DNA from: Prolixibacteraceae bacterium JC049
GTDB taxonomy: Bacteria; Bacteroidota; Bacteroidia; Bacteroidales; Prolixibacteraceae
Reading direction: 5' to 3'
NCBI GenBank assembly: GCA_023369685.1
Contig: SACZ01000002.1
Location: forward strand, 434,001-498,000
DNA length: 64,000 nucleotides
Part shown: in pieces, positions 36,076-46,319 of the stretch
Layout: every line of letters starts with the position of its first letter
How positions within the stretch are numbered: the stretch's first letter is position 1
Position numbers and translations under genes: made by a program
Notes under the pieces: model-generated
What the model saw: the letters and a program-made list of their open reading frames with translations, nothing else
The model's database searches: none
What the model was told of the DNA's origin: nothing

Positions 36076-37275
36076 TTATCCCACTCTTCCCGGATATACT
36101 TTAAGCGCTTCTTCTAAAATTCGTAACGACTTAGCCAGCTCTTCCTTTTTAAGCACATAAGCTATGCGTACTTCTTGTTTCCCTAATCCCGGAGTAGTAT
36201 AGAAACCAGTAGCAGGAGCCATGAATATGGTTTCGTTCTCGTATGAAAATTCTTCTAACAACCATTGGCAGAATTTATCCGAATCATCGATAGGCAATTT
36301 CGCTAATGTATAAAATGCCCCCATTGGAATAGGCGAATACACACCTTCAATTCGATTTAAGCCATCCACTAAGAATTTTCTTCGGTCTAAGTATTCATCG
36401 TACACATTTAATAAGTACTCTTCCGAAACATCAAGAGAAGCTTCCGCTGCAATTTGCCCAATAAGTGGTGGACTCAATCGCGCCTGGCAAAGCTTCATAA
36501 CGTTTTCACGTACCTTTTCGTTTTGTGTAACCAATGTGCCAATACGAATACCACATTCGCTATAGCGCTTCGACACAGAGTCGATTAATATTACATTATT
36601 CTCGATTCCTTCAAGATGGAAAGCAGAGATGTAAGGTGCCCCCGAATAACAAAACTCACGATATACCTCATCTGAAAAAAGAAAAAGATTGTGCTTCTTG
36701 ATTAAATCGCGAAGCTTTTTCATTTCAGCACGAGTGTATAAGTACCCTGTTGGATTATTCGGGTTACAAATAAGAATCCCTTTCGTGCGCGGAGTAATCA
36801 ACTCCTCGAACTTTTCAATTGGAGGCAATGCAAAGCCTTCTTCAATTTTAGACGGAATTGGCTTTATCTCAGCTCCGGCAATTGTTGCAAATGCGGTATA
36901 GTTCGCATACGATGGTTCAGGAACAATAATCTCATCACCCGGATCGAGACATGCAAGAAATGCAAATGTAACCGCTTCCGAACCACCTGTTGTTACAATT
37001 ATATCTTCGGTAGCTACATCAATTTTAAATCGATGATAGTAATCGGTCAATTTTTCTCGTAAAGAAAGAATTCCCTCACTCGGTGAGTATTCTAAAATCT
37101 CTCTATCGATATTCTTAATGGCTGCTAAGGCTTCCGCGGGAGTGGCTATATCGGGCTGACCGATATTTAGATGATATACTTTCTTGCCCTCAGACTTAGC
37201 CTTATTGGCAAATGGCACCAACTTTCGTATTGGCGACTCAGGCATAATCTCTCCTCGTTTCGAAACACTTGGCAT
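36076..37275 (-). CDS. Pyridoxal-phosphate aminotransferase, class I/II
   Basis: A fold-type I aminotransferase of the aspartate aminotransferase class. The 399 residues show the PLP lysine in SVSKRYSECGIRIG, ICNPNNPTGYLYTRAEM, the tyrosine-bearing YREFCYSG and the arginine near the C-terminus that binds the substrate carboxylate. The exact amino acid partners (aspartate, alanine or another) cannot be read from sequence. Its divergent neighbour is alanine dehydrogenase, which suggests a link to alanine/glutamate metabolism. Confidence 0.88.
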   Translation of the reverse strand: MPSVSKRGEIMPESPIRKLVPFANKAKSEGKKVYHLNIGQPDIATPAEALAAIKNIDREILEYSPSEGILSLREKLTDYYHRFKIDVATEDIIVTTGGSEAVTFAFLACLDPGDEIIVPEPSYANYTAFATIAGAEIKPIPSKIEEGFALPPIEKFEELITPRTKGILICNPNNPTGYLYTRAEMKKLRDLIKKHNLFLFSDEVYREFCYSGAPYISAFHLEGIENNVILIDSVSKRYSECGIRIGTLVTQNEKVRENVMKLCQARLSPPLIGQIAAEASLDVSEEYLLNVYDEYLDRRKFLVDGLNRIEGVYSPIPMGAFYTLAKLPIDDSDKFCQWLLEEFSYENETIFMAPATGFYTTPGLGKQEVRIAYVLKKEELAKSLRILEEALKVYPGRVG

Positions 37276-37527
37276 AATTTTCCGATTAAATGATTTGCGT
37301 TTAAACCGCCAAAGATATGAATAACATTAATATTTTAGCTGCTATTGACACCTCTAAACGTTGTTTCTTAATAATCAGTTCCTTTTTGCTTTTGATTTGT
37401 GAAAAAAAGCCTTTTACAAGTCTGCTAAATAACATCTTGAGTTTTTCTGAACTCTGCTTTTTATCATGTTTTCAGCAAAATCAATTCATCTATTTTGAAT
37501 CAATAAAATCATAAAAAAGTTAATGTG

Positions 37528-38640
37528 ATGATTATAGGAGTACCTAAGGAAATTAAGAATAACGAGAACAGGGTAGCATTAACCCCTGCAGGCGCTGCTG
37601 AGTTTGTAAAGCGCGGACATGAAGTTTACGTTCAAGCAACTGCTGGTAACGGAAGTAGTTTTAGTGATGAAATGTATATTGAAGCTGGTGCCAAGATTCT
37701 TCCTACCATTGAAGAGGTTTATGGTATTGCCGAAATGATTATTAAAGTAAAAGAGCCTATCGAACAAGAATACAAGCTAGTTCGCGAAGGACAAATCTTA
37801 TATACTTACTTCCACTTTGCGTCATGTGAGCCATTAACTCACGCAATGATTGAGCAAAAAGGAGTTTGTTTGGCTTACGAAACAGTAGAATTGGAAGACA
37901 GAAGCCTTCCTCTTTTGATTCCTATGTCGGAAGTTGCTGGTCGTATGTCTGTACAAGAAGGTGCTAAATATTTGGAAAAAACATTTGGTGGACGCGGTGT
38001 TCTTCTAGGTGGTGTTCCTGGAGTACCTCCTGCAAAAGTGCTAATTATTGGTGGTGGTATTGTTGGTACAGAAGCTGCTAAAATGGCTGCCGGAATGGGT
38101 GCCGATGTTACTATTATGGATCTTAGCCTTCCTCGCTTGCGTTATTTGGATGATGTTATGCCAGCCAATGTTAAAACAATGATGTCGAACGAGTATAACA
38201 TCCGCGAGATGATTAAAACTCACGACCTAGTTATTGGAGCAGTATTGATTCCTGGAGCAAAAGCTCCTGCATTAATCACGCGCGACATGCTTAAGACAAT
38301 GAGACCAGGAACAGTACTTTGCGATGTTGCAATCGACCAGGGAGGATGTATAGAAACTACTCGTCCTACTACTCACGACGATCCTATCTTCGTAATCGAC
38401 GATGTAATTCACTACTCTGTTGCTAACATGCCAGGAGCAGTACCTCACACTTCAACTATTGCACTTACAAACGCTACTCTTCGTTACGGACTTGAGCTGG
38501 CTGACAAAGGTTGGAAAGAGGCTTGTAAAGAGCATAAAGCACTTAGACTTGGACTTAACGTTGTTGACGGGAAAGTGGTATACGAAGGTGTTGCAGAAGC
38601 ATTCAATTTACCATACGAACCAGTTGAGACTGTTTTATAA
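37528..38640 (+). CDS. ald: Alanine dehydrogenase
   Basis: Reversibly converts L-alanine and NAD+ to pyruvate and ammonia. From ATG 37528 the 370 residues show the N-terminal MIIGVPKEIKNNENRVALTP, the substrate lysine in IKVKEP, the Rossmann motif IIGGGIVGTEAA and DVAIDQGGCIETTRPTTHDD. A GTG one codon earlier is a weaker start. Codons are strongly biased toward preferred ones, consistent with high expression. It has its own terminator. Confidence 0.96.
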   Translation: MIIGVPKEIKNNENRVALTPAGAAEFVKRGHEVYVQATAGNGSSFSDEMYIEAGAKILPTIEEVYGIAEMIIKVKEPIEQEYKLVREGQILYTYFHFASCEPLTHAMIEQKGVCLAYETVELEDRSLPLLIPMSEVAGRMSVQEGAKYLEKTFGGRGVLLGGVPGVPPAKVLIIGGGIVGTEAAKMAAGMGADVTIMDLSLPRLRYLDDVMPANVKTMMSNEYNIREMIKTHDLVIGAVLIPGAKAPALITRDMLKTMRPGTVLCDVAIDQGGCIETTRPTTHDDPIFVIDDVIHYSVANMPGAVPHTSTIALTNATLRYGLELADKGWKEACKEHKALRLGLNVVDGKVVYEGVAEAFNLPYEPVETVL

Positions 38641-38661
38641 TATCGACATAATTGATAGTTT

Positions 38662-38700
38662 AAAAGAGAGGCCTTTCTTTAAAAGGTCTCTCTTTTTTTA
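38662..38700 (+). terminator. Terminator of ald
   Basis: AAAGAGAGGCCTTT and its inverted partner, ending in a T-run. Confidence 0.85.
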
Positions 38701-38724
38701 TAGCCTCACCCCAGCTTTTTGCCA

Positions 38725-38759
38725 TAAAAAACGGGATTGCCCTATCAGGGAAATCCCGC
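38725..38759 (-). terminator. Terminator of the deaminase-lipoprotein unit
   Basis: On the minus strand a GGGATT-based stem with an inner CCTGATAGG hairpin is followed by a T-run; it faces the ald terminator. Confidence 0.75.
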
Positions 38760-38842
38760 TACACTTGCTGCTAACAAAATTTAATAAAAGGGAATAAAAA
38801 GGATCTATATAAAAATTCAAGTGCTCTAATTTAGTGTCCTAA

Positions 38843-39631
38843 TCATTGAACAGGCTCTACCCTGACAATATAAAACTCATGAGCTTCATCAATCATTCTT
38901 TGATTTTGAGGATATTTCGCATCGGTATATTCCATAAACATCTTAGTAGCTTTTCTAAATAATACTTCTGCTTCTTTTGTAGTCAGAAACTGAGTAATAT
39001 GCCCCCCCACTCTTCTATATGCCAAATCAATTTCCACAGAAATAGAATCAGGTGATTTATCCGAAATCACAGGTCGAGGATAAGGAGAATATCCTCCCTC
39101 ACAACAAGTTGCCGACTCCAACTGCAAACGCTCTAAAGCTTTTCCATATGCAGGATCTGTTTGTCCGTAAACTGTTCGGTACAACTCAGTTAGTTTCATC
39201 ATCCCCGAACACATAGCACATGGCTCCAAAGTAGTATAAATCGTATATCCTTTTAACGAAAATTCGTGGGTTTTATCTAAATACGACTGCATTAAGCGAA
39301 CTTCTCCGTGCTGGGTCTCATTCAGGGTTCTGTTTACACAATTTCGAGCCCAGTGTACCACTCGATTATTCGAATTAACCAATACCGACCCAATGTTATA
39401 GCCTCTACTTTCTCTTTTCTCAGCACTCCTTTGCCAGTCTTTATACACAACAGCATAAGCCATTAGAGAATAAAAATAATCTAGCTCTTTCTGCTCAACC
39501 GAAACATTGTCTAATGATTTAGGATCTAGATTACAAACACATCTTTCGCTATTATTTTCTGACTTCTTATCACAGGAAAAAAATCCGATAAGCAAAATGA
39601 GTAAACTAAAAAACAAGTATCTTTTTTTCAT
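38843..39631 (-). CDS. Lipoprotein with a cytidine/nucleic-acid deaminase fold
   Basis: A 262-residue protein with a type II signal (lipobox FFSC, C20), so it should be anchored outside the cytoplasm. The mature part has the zinc motif of the cytidine/TadA deaminase superfamily: H108-G-E110 and P-C138-AM-C141, with an upstream NIGSVLVNSNNRVVHWARN strand-helix core. The motif order matches TadA/guanine-deaminase-like members rather than ring-opening hydrolases. I chose ATG 39631; a longer frame from 39721 would add 30 residues and overlap the upstream gene. It directly follows a nucleoside-phosphorylase-fold gene. Substrate and role are unknown; an exported deaminase is unusual. Confidence 0.82.
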   Translation of the reverse strand: MKKRYLFFSLLILLIGFFSCDKKSENNSERCVCNLDPKSLDNVSVEQKELDYFYSLMAYAVVYKDWQRSAEKRESRGYNIGSVLVNSNNRVVHWARNCVNRTLNETQHGEVRLMQSYLDKTHEFSLKGYTIYTTLEPCAMCSGMMKLTELYRTVYGQTDPAYGKALERLQLESATCCEGGYSPYPRPVISDKSPDSISVEIDLAYRRVGGHITQFLTTKEAEVLFRKATKMFMEYTDAKYPQNQRMIDEAHEFYIVRVEPVQ

Positions 39632-39704
39632 TTGATTATTTTTATGATCAACAACTAGTCCTAAAGACTTATTACCAAAATGTTTGAATTTGCACTTTGT
39701 GATT

Positions 39705-40796
39705 CTACCTGTTTCCTGCAATACACCCCCAAGTTGTTAAGGCTCCGTTAAAGCTGGTATAAAACCCACACGTTTTATATATAATAGATGACCAACATTC
39801 TCGAATATCATTCGAAATATCATGTCCCAGCAACGTTTTTGACACCACAATAGGATCTGAAATATTACGTACAAAAGTGAATTCCACTCCATTTTCTTTG
39901 GCAACATAGCCCACTACCGTATCGTCCATTTCCAGAGTACAATACTCTCCGGAATCATTTCCTCTTGCGATGAAATAAAAATCAGTTGTAAGTAATGGAA
40001 TTCCTTTACAGGGTAATATTCGCGGTTTCTCAATATTTTTGTGCTTCAATGGCTCATTTACAAGATCTACCAACTTCAATCCTAAGGAGGCAGGCTTTTC
40101 GTCGTGTAAATCTTCCAACAATCGATCCAACTCTTCATTAGTTAACACATCACTAAGAGGCATCAATAGGTTATCTGCAATTTTCTGCTGTAACTTAAGC
40201 GATGGAAACCAACTGCTCGTTACAGTTATATTATTACATCTGGCATGTGCATTTTCTTCCTTCTTCAAGATTACATGGCCTGAATTAGTTACTATTGTGT
40301 CCCCTAATCTTTCTATCAAAGAAGATCCGCCCGCGGTACCAATGGAGAACATTTGCCTGGGCTTTACATCATTTATAATGCATTGCACCATCTTAACCAA
40401 ACCATCAATATAGGGAGGATGAGCTAAATGGGCTTCAGATTTGAACAACAAGACTCGCTGTCCTTTTACTTCAACCAGCTTATAATATCCCCATAGCTTC
40501 GAGAATTCACACTTCACTGCATCTTTACTATAAAATAACCAGTCATCGCGCCACGATTCATCATCACTCTTTCTGGGCTTATCGCTATTTACAAAAACAT
40601 GATCTAAAGCCGACCACTCTGCGCTTGTCCATGTAATCACCACAACATCTGCTAGAGGCAACGAGTGTTTACATCCTTTATATATGGAATCGAGCACCTT
40701 AGGAGCACTCTCTCCTATTTTAGACCAATCGACAATAGGCAAGGAAGGTAAATGGGTTGTTGATATTTGTCTGGCTTCGTAAGCTACATTCGACAT
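39705..40796 (-). CDS. Nucleoside phosphorylase/nucleosidase-fold protein
   Basis: A 363-residue protein with the outline of the phosphorylase/nucleosidase (PNP/MTAN) superfamily: VVVITWTSAEWSALDHVF (51-68), FSIGTAGGSS...LGDTIV (150-169) as the phosphate/ribose loop, and LEMDDTVVGYVAKENGVEFTFVRNISDP in its later part (EM and RNISDP being the base-site signature). It is longer than MTAN by about 130 residues, with an unfamiliar middle segment (about 175-265) and an N-terminal 45 residues. It has no signal peptide, unlike its downstream deaminase neighbour, which starts 73 bp after its stop. Reaction and substrate are not determined. Confidence 0.7.
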   Translation of the reverse strand: MSNVAYEARQISTTHLPSLPIVDWSKIGESAPKVLDSIYKGCKHSLPLADVVVITWTSAEWSALDHVFVNSDKPRKSDDESWRDDWLFYSKDAVKCEFSKLWGYYKLVEVKGQRVLLFKSEAHLAHPPYIDGLVKMVQCIINDVKPRQMFSIGTAGGSSLIERLGDTIVTNSGHVILKKEENAHARCNNITVTSSWFPSLKLQQKIADNLLMPLSDVLTNEELDRLLEDLHDEKPASLGLKLVDLVNEPLKHKNIEKPRILPCKGIPLLTTDFYFIARGNDSGEYCTLEMDDTVVGYVAKENGVEFTFVRNISDPIVVSKTLLGHDISNDIRECWSSIIYKTCGFYTSFNGALTTWGCIAGNR

Positions 40797-41128
40797 AGCA
40801 CTAGTTTTAACATAAATGAATCAGTCTAAGAAAGCCTGCAAATAACTTTGCCGACTAAACAATGTGCTATCTTCATTAAAATACCTCCAGAAAAAACTCA
40901 ACGGATGTATGTTAAAACAGAAAACACATTATAAATCGATCTTCAATTTATAAACTTATATCGGAATAATAAAACTATCACTTATAAAAACATTGCCTAA
41001 TAATCAGCCTCAACCTGTGCTTCTTTATTTATGCGGAAAAATACAACTATTTAAATCCAATCTAAAAAAAAAGAGGAGCTTCTGACCAAAATCAAAAGCT
41101 CCCCTTTCTTACAATCTAGCAGTATACT
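40797..41128. other. Intergenic region between the nucleosidase-like gene and metF
   Basis: 332 bp of AT-rich sequence. I see the metF terminator at 41064-41105 and no credible gene or named riboswitch motif. Confidence 0.6.
41064..41105 (-). terminator. Terminator of metH-metF
   Basis: On the minus strand a GGGGAGCTTTTGA stem pairs with TCAGAAGCTCCTC and is followed by a T-run. Confidence 0.85.
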
Positions 41129-42082
41129 TTAAAACACAGCCTTAGCAATTTGCTGTACATTATCTCCTAGTCCGTATGTATACAAGTGCAAACAAGGCGC
41201 ATTATTCTTAATCAAATCTTTGGCTTGTTCCACTGCCCATTCGGTTCCAACTTGCTTGGCAGCCTCATTGTTTTTGCACTTTTCCAATTCTTTAGAAAAA
41301 GCCTCAGGTAAATCAATATTAAAGATTTTAGGCAATACCGTAACCTGATTCAGTACCGACAATGGCTTAATCCCCGGAATAATTGGAACGTTAATACCAA
41401 TGGCGCGACACTGATCAACAAATTCGTAATATTTCTGATTGTCGAAGAACATTTGTGTTACCACATAATCAGCACCCGCATCTACCTTCTGTTTCAAATA
41501 CATTAAATCAGTTTCCATATTGGGTGATTCGGCATGCTTTTCTGGATAACCAGCTGCTCCTACACAGAAATCGAGAGCTGCTTTATTCTTCAACTCATTA
41601 TCTAGGTAACGACCATTACGTAGATTCGAAATCTGCTCAATCAATTCGTTGGCATGTGCATATCCATCTGGCTCCGGACGAAACACATGGTCTGTTTTTA
41701 CCCCATCGCCACGCAACGCCAACACATTGTCGATTCCCAAAAAATTCAGATCCAATAACATATACTCGGTCTCTTCTTTCGAAAAACCACCGCATACAAT
41801 ATGAGGAACCACCGGAACTCCGTATTTATACTGAATATTGGCCGCAATAGCTACCGTTCCCGGGCGCTTACGAACAATCTGCTTTCGAATAGAACCATCA
41901 GGCATTTCGCGATATTCTACTTCATCGCGGTGAGTGGTTATATTTATGTATTTCGGATCATATTCCAATAGTTGCTCAATGGTACGGTGCAACTTCGATG
42001 GATCCTGCCCTTTTAATGGAGGCAAAAGCTCAAACGAAAAAACCGTTTTTTCTGCATTCTGAATAATGTCTATAACTTTCAT
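41129..42082 (-). CDS. metF: 5,10-methylenetetrahydrofolate reductase MetF
   Basis: Reduces methylene-THF to methyl-THF for methionine synthesis. The 317 residues have the (beta-alpha)8 barrel with FSFELLPPLKG (catalytic Glu), the folate/FAD stretch VLALRGDG and GADYVVTQMFFDN. It follows metH by 34 bp in the same direction, forming one methyl-cycle unit. The N-terminus and length match the bacterial NAD(P)H type with FAD. Confidence 0.95.
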   Translation of the reverse strand: MKVIDIIQNAEKTVFSFELLPPLKGQDPSKLHRTIEQLLEYDPKYINITTHRDEVEYREMPDGSIRKQIVRKRPGTVAIAANIQYKYGVPVVPHIVCGGFSKEETEYMLLDLNFLGIDNVLALRGDGVKTDHVFRPEPDGYAHANELIEQISNLRNGRYLDNELKNKAALDFCVGAAGYPEKHAESPNMETDLMYLKQKVDAGADYVVTQMFFDNQKYYEFVDQCRAIGINVPIIPGIKPLSVLNQVTVLPKIFNIDLPEAFSKELEKCKNNEAAKQVGTEWAVEQAKDLIKNNAPCLHLYTYGLGDNVQQIAKAVF

Positions 42083-42116
42083 CTGTTCGTTTTATCTGTC
42101 TCTATAATCTGTTTGT

Positions 42117-45100
42117 CTATTTGTAGTTTAGATGGATTGGCAATAAGCTTTCTACTTCATCCAAAGTCAATGCTTTTCTTTTTGCATAGTCTTCAGCTTG
42201 ATCCTTTCCAATTCGACCTAAATTGAAGTATTTCGATTCGGGGTGAGCAAAGTAGATTCCCGAAACCGATGCTCCCGGCATCATTGCATAGTTTTCTGTT
42301 AGCAAAATATCAGCATCGGCAGTTGCATTCAACAGATCGAATAGTACTTTTTTCTGTGAATGCTCCGGACATGCCGGATAACCAGGAGCAGGTCTGATTC
42401 CTGTATAATTCACTTGGAACAATCCTTTTAGATTCAACTCCTCATCTGCTGCATAGCCCCAGTAGTCTTTACGTACCATCTCGTGCAAACGTTCAGCAAA
42501 TGCTTCCGCCAATCTGTCGGCCATAATTTTCAGCATAATTGCATTGTAATCATCACCTTTTTCTTCGTATGCTTTTATGTGTGGTTCAGCTTCCAAACCT
42601 GCTGTCACTGCAAATAATCCAACATAATCGGTTAAACCACTCTCTTTGGGAGCAAGAAAATCGGCTAAGCAAAGATTTGGTTTGCCCTGCTCTTTCTTTT
42701 CCTGACTACGCAGTTGATGCATCACCTCAACCGAACCATCCTCTTTTTGAATCTCAATATCATCGCCATTGGCATTGGCTGGGAAAATTCCGAGAACACC
42801 ATTTGCCTGCAGCAATTTCTCATCGATAATTCGTTGTAACATTACCTGAGCATCGGCAAATAGTTTTTTTGCCTCTTCTCCTTTTTCAGGATGTTCTAAA
42901 ATGTCAGGATATTTTCCTCCCAATCTCCACGAGTGGAAAAAGAAAGTCCAATCGATGTATTCCGAAAGTTCTTTCAAATCGAAATCACGTAAAACCTTTA
43001 CTCCCGTAAAATTCGGTTTTACAATTTCATTCTCACTCCAGTTTATTGCCAGTTTATTATTTCGAGCTTCTTCAATCGAAACATACTCTTTTGACGTTTT
43101 ACCTCCTTCGTGCTTAATGCGTAGCGCATCATATTCAGCAATAATATCTTTGATGTAATTTTTCTTCAATGATGCTGAAATCAAGTTCGAAACTACTCCT
43201 ACACTTTTCGAAGCATCTTTTACATGGACAATAGGATGTTTGTATTTAGGAGCAATCTTTACTGCAGTATGAATTTTCGAAGTTGTGGCTCCGCCCAAAA
43301 TCACTGGGAATTGCAAATTACGACGCTCCATCTCCTCGGCCACATGAATCATCTCATCCAACGATGGAGTAATCAATCCACTTAATCCAATTATATCTAC
43401 ATTGTGCTCAACAGCTGCATCAATAATCTTTTCGGCAGGCACCATCACACCCAAATCAATAATTTCGAAATTATTACAGGCCAGTACCACGCCCACAATA
43501 TTTTTTCCGATATCGTGCACATCGCCTTTTACTGTGGCAAGCAATATTTTTCCCGCTTTTTGCGATGCTCCCTCGGTATTTTCTTTTTCGATAAATGGTG
43601 TTAGATAAGCTACCGCTTGCTTCATTACGCGGGCACTTTTCACCACCTGAGGTAAAAACATTTTTCCGGCACCAAACAGGTCGCCCACAATGTTCATCCC
43701 GTCCATCAGTGGACCTTCGATCACACGCAACGAACGATCGAACTGTTGACGAGCCTCTTCTATATCTTCTTCAATGAATTCTGTAATTCCTTTTACTAAC
43801 GAATGAGCTACCCTTTCATTTACCGGAAGTGAACGCCATTCGTTCTTCTTCTCCTCGGTTTTTCCTACTTGCCCTTTCACTGTTTCAGCAAAGGCAATTA
43901 ATCGCTCAGTTGCTTCTTCGTTTTTATTTAAAACAACATCTTCGACCAGCTCTAACAAATCAGCAGGTATATCATCGTAAACCTGAAGCATTCCAGGATT
44001 TACAATTCCCATATCCATTCCATTTTTAATGGCATGGAATAAGAAAACTGAATGCATTGCTTCGCGTACTACATTGTTGCCACGGAACGAAAAAGAAAGG
44101 TTACTTACCCCTCCACTAATCTTGGCATGTGGCAAATTGTCTTTTATCCATTTGGTAGCACGAATAAAATCGATTCCGTAATTATTGTGTTCTTCAATTC
44201 CTGTTGCAATGGCCAACACATTAGGGTCGAAAATAATATCCTGAGCAGGGAAGTTCGCTTTTTGGGTAAGCAAACGATACGATCGTTCAGCAATTTCAAT
44301 TTTGCGTTCGTACGTATCGGCCTGCCCTTTTTCATCGAAAAGCATTACCACTACAGCCGCACCATATTGACGAATTGTAGTTGCATGATCAATAAAAGCT
44401 TCTTCTCCTTCTTTTAAACTGATAGAGTTTACAATGGACTTTCCTTGTACACATTTCAATCCTGCTTCAATAACCGACCATTTCGATGAGTCGATCATCA
44501 CAGGCAAACGAGCAATATCTGGTTCTGCTGCCATCAGGTTCAGAAATCGAACCATGGCTTTTTCAGAATCAAGCATCCCTTCGTCCATACATACATCGAT
44601 TACCTGCGCGCCACCTTCCACTTGGTTTTGAGCAATAGCTAAAGCTTCATCGTACTTTTCTTCCTTAATTAGTCGCGCAAACTTCCTCGACCCTGCCACA
44701 TTGGTACGCTCTCCAATATTCACAAAGTTCGATTCAGGACGAATAACCAAAGGTTCCAATCCACTTAATTCTGTCAAATTACTTGATTCCGAAATAACAC
44801 GAGGTTGGTGTTTCTTTGCCACATTAGCAATAGCTGCAATATGGTCGGGAGAAGTTCCACAACATCCACCAATAATATTTATAAACCCACTCTGAAGGAA
44901 CTCCTCAACGATCGCAGCCATCATTTCTGGCGACTGATCGTATTCACCAAACTGGTTGGGAAGTCCCGCATTAGGGTGAGCACTTACATTGCAAGTTGCA
45001 ATCTTCGATAACTCTTCGATATAAGGACGTAATTGTTTAGCTCCAAGTGCACAGTTCAATCCAACACTAAATAAATTGCTGTGTGAAATAGAATTATAAA

Positions 45101-45782
45101 ATGCAGCCAAAGTTTGGCCCGAAAGCGTACGTCCACTAGCATCGGTAATAGTACCTGAAACCATAATTGGCAAACGCTTTCCAATTTCTATAAACACCTT
45201 CTCAATGGCAAATAACGCAGCCTTAGCATTTAATGTATCGAAAACGGTTTCTACCAACAACAAATCGACACCTCCTTCAATCAGTGCTTTGGTCTGCTCA
45301 ATGTATATTTCAACCAGATCATCGAAAGTTACCGCTCTAAAGCCGGGGTCATTTACGTCAGGCGACATGGATGCTGTCTTGTTGGTTGGCCCCATAGATC
45401 CGGCAATAAATAGTGGTTTATTTTCTACTTCGGTTTGATATTGCTCAATGGCTTTTCGGGCTAACCGAACCGACTCCACATTCAACTCATAACTCAAATC
45501 TTCCATCTCGTAATCGGCCATTGATATACGATTGGCATTGAAAGTATTGGTTTCAATGATATCGGCACCAGCCTTTAAATATTCGAAATGAATGTGCTGA
45601 ATAATTTCAGGCTGAGTAATTGAAAGTAAGTCGTTATTCCCTTTCAGGTCGCATTTCCAGTCTGCAAAACGCTCTCCACGATAATCTTTCTCCTCTAACT
45701 TGTGACGCTGAATCATTGTTCCCATTGCTCCATCGAGCACAAGTATTCTATCTTTTATAATTTGTTCTATCTGGCTTGTCAT
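42117..45782 (-). CDS. metH: Cobalamin-dependent methionine synthase MetH, full length
   Basis: Transfers methyl from methyl-THF via cobalamin to homocysteine. The 1221 residues hold all four modules: homocysteine domain with zinc cysteines (GLNC...[11 protein letters not shown]), pterin-binding domain ([11 protein letters not shown]), B12-binding module with the lower-ligand histidine near 756 (DVHDIGKN), and the C-terminal reactivation domain with [13 protein letters not shown] that binds AdoMet. All key motifs are intact. It is transcribed with metF. Confidence 0.97.
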   Translation of the reverse strand: MTSQIEQIIKDRILVLDGAMGTMIQRHKLEEKDYRGERFADWKCDLKGNNDLLSITQPEIIQHIHFEYLKAGADIIETNTFNANRISMADYEMEDLSYELNVESVRLARKAIEQYQTEVENKPLFIAGSMGPTNKTASMSPDVNDPGFRAVTFDDLVEIYIEQTKALIEGGVDLLLVETVFDTLNAKAALFAIEKVFIEIGKRLPIMVSGTITDASGRTLSGQTLAAFYNSISHSNLFSVGLNCALGAKQLRPYIEELSKIATCNVSAHPNAGLPNQFGEYDQSPEMMAAIVEEFLQSGFINIIGGCCGTSPDHIAAIANVAKKHQPRVISESSNLTELSGLEPLVIRPESNFVNIGERTNVAGSRKFARLIKEEKYDEALAIAQNQVEGGAQVIDVCMDEGMLDSEKAMVRFLNLMAAEPDIARLPVMIDSSKWSVIEAGLKCVQGKSIVNSISLKEGEEAFIDHATTIRQYGAAVVVMLFDEKGQADTYERKIEIAERSYRLLTQKANFPAQDIIFDPNVLAIATGIEEHNNYGIDFIRATKWIKDNLPHAKISGGVSNLSFSFRGNNVVREAMHSVFLFHAIKNGMDMGIVNPGMLQVYDDIPADLLELVEDVVLNKNEEATERLIAFAETVKGQVGKTEEKKNEWRSLPVNERVAHSLVKGITEFIEEDIEEARQQFDRSLRVIEGPLMDGMNIVGDLFGAGKMFLPQVVKSARVMKQAVAYLTPFIEKENTEGASQKAGKILLATVKGDVHDIGKNIVGVVLACNNFEIIDLGVMVPAEKIIDAAVEHNVDIIGLSGLITPSLDEMIHVAEEMERRNLQFPVILGGATTSKIHTAVKIAPKYKHPIVHVKDASKSVGVVSNLISASLKKNYIKDIIAEYDALRIKHEGGKTSKEYVSIEEARNNKLAINWSENEIVKPNFTGVKVLRDFDLKELSEYIDWTFFFHSWRLGGKYPDILEHPEKGEEAKKLFADAQVMLQRIIDEKLLQANGVLGIFPANANGDDIEIQKEDGSVEVMHQLRSQEKKEQGKPNLCLADFLAPKESGLTDYVGLFAVTAGLEAEPHIKAYEEKGDDYNAIMLKIMADRLAEAFAERLHEMVRKDYWGYAADEELNLKGLFQVNYTGIRPAPGYPACPEHSQKKVLFDLLNATADADILLTENYAMMPGASVSGIYFAHPESKYFNLGRIGKDQAEDYAKRKALTLDEVESLLPIHLNYK

Positions 45783-46319
45783 GATTTATTGTATACAATT
45801 AATAATATACTACACCTATGTAGCATATATCAAAATAACACTCAAACTACGGTTTAAGTCGTTATAAGAATTTGGAATTGGATTGGTATAAAGATATTCA
45901 GCGCACTAGCGCATACGCATATTTGAGTAATGCATAAAACTCACAATGAACAAGCTAAATGAAGTATTTCGGCATTCTTTGTTTTGCATCGAAAAGCTTT
46001 TTGATTGGTATTAATTCCTTATTTTGACCATTGTAAAATGTGTTCTTCTCCTCACTGAGGCCTTGAACAAAAACAAAAGTACACTTTTTATCTCATCTTT
46101 TGTAATCAATTGAAATAACATCCAGTGGTTTAACTATGAGTTAAAACTAATTGACCTTTTTTATTGTTAATGTCGATATCTAAACGAACTCTATTTGTAA
46201 AAAGTAGTTTTTTTTACCTTTGTAGCTCAATTTCAAGAGATCTGAATTCATTCAATTAAAATGTTTCTGTTTTTCCGAAGCAGATTTTTGAATATTCAGA
46301 CGCGAAAAACTTTCAACAG
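45783..46319. other. 537-bp divergent region metH/cysS
   Basis: Non-coding. It has a clear cysS promoter. On the metH side I see a TACTTTTG box (minus strand, 46074-46081) that would give a leader of about 290 nt, with hairpins such as CCTCAGTGAGG (46050-46060 region) and a stem just before the metH ATG. No match to SAM or cobalamin riboswitch cores that I can recognise. Confidence 0.45.
46194..46222 (+). promoter_or_regulatory. cysS promoter
   Basis: TTTG (46194-46197), 17-bp spacer, TACCTTTG (46215-46222): consistent with the Bacteroidota consensus, about 100 bp before the cysS ATG. Confidence 0.6.

Noticed and set aside
40039-40413. 124-codon frame opposite the nucleosidase-like gene
   Set aside because: The minus-strand frame carries clear family motifs; this one does not.
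38843-40796. A known anti-phage system for the deaminase/nucleosidase pair
   Set aside because: The deaminase has a lipoprotein signal and so should lie outside the cytoplasm, unlike described nucleotide-depletion systems; no other defence gene is adjacent.
45783-46319. SAM-I, SAM-II or cobalamin riboswitch before metH
   Set aside because: I could not find the conserved core sequences; only small generic stems are present.
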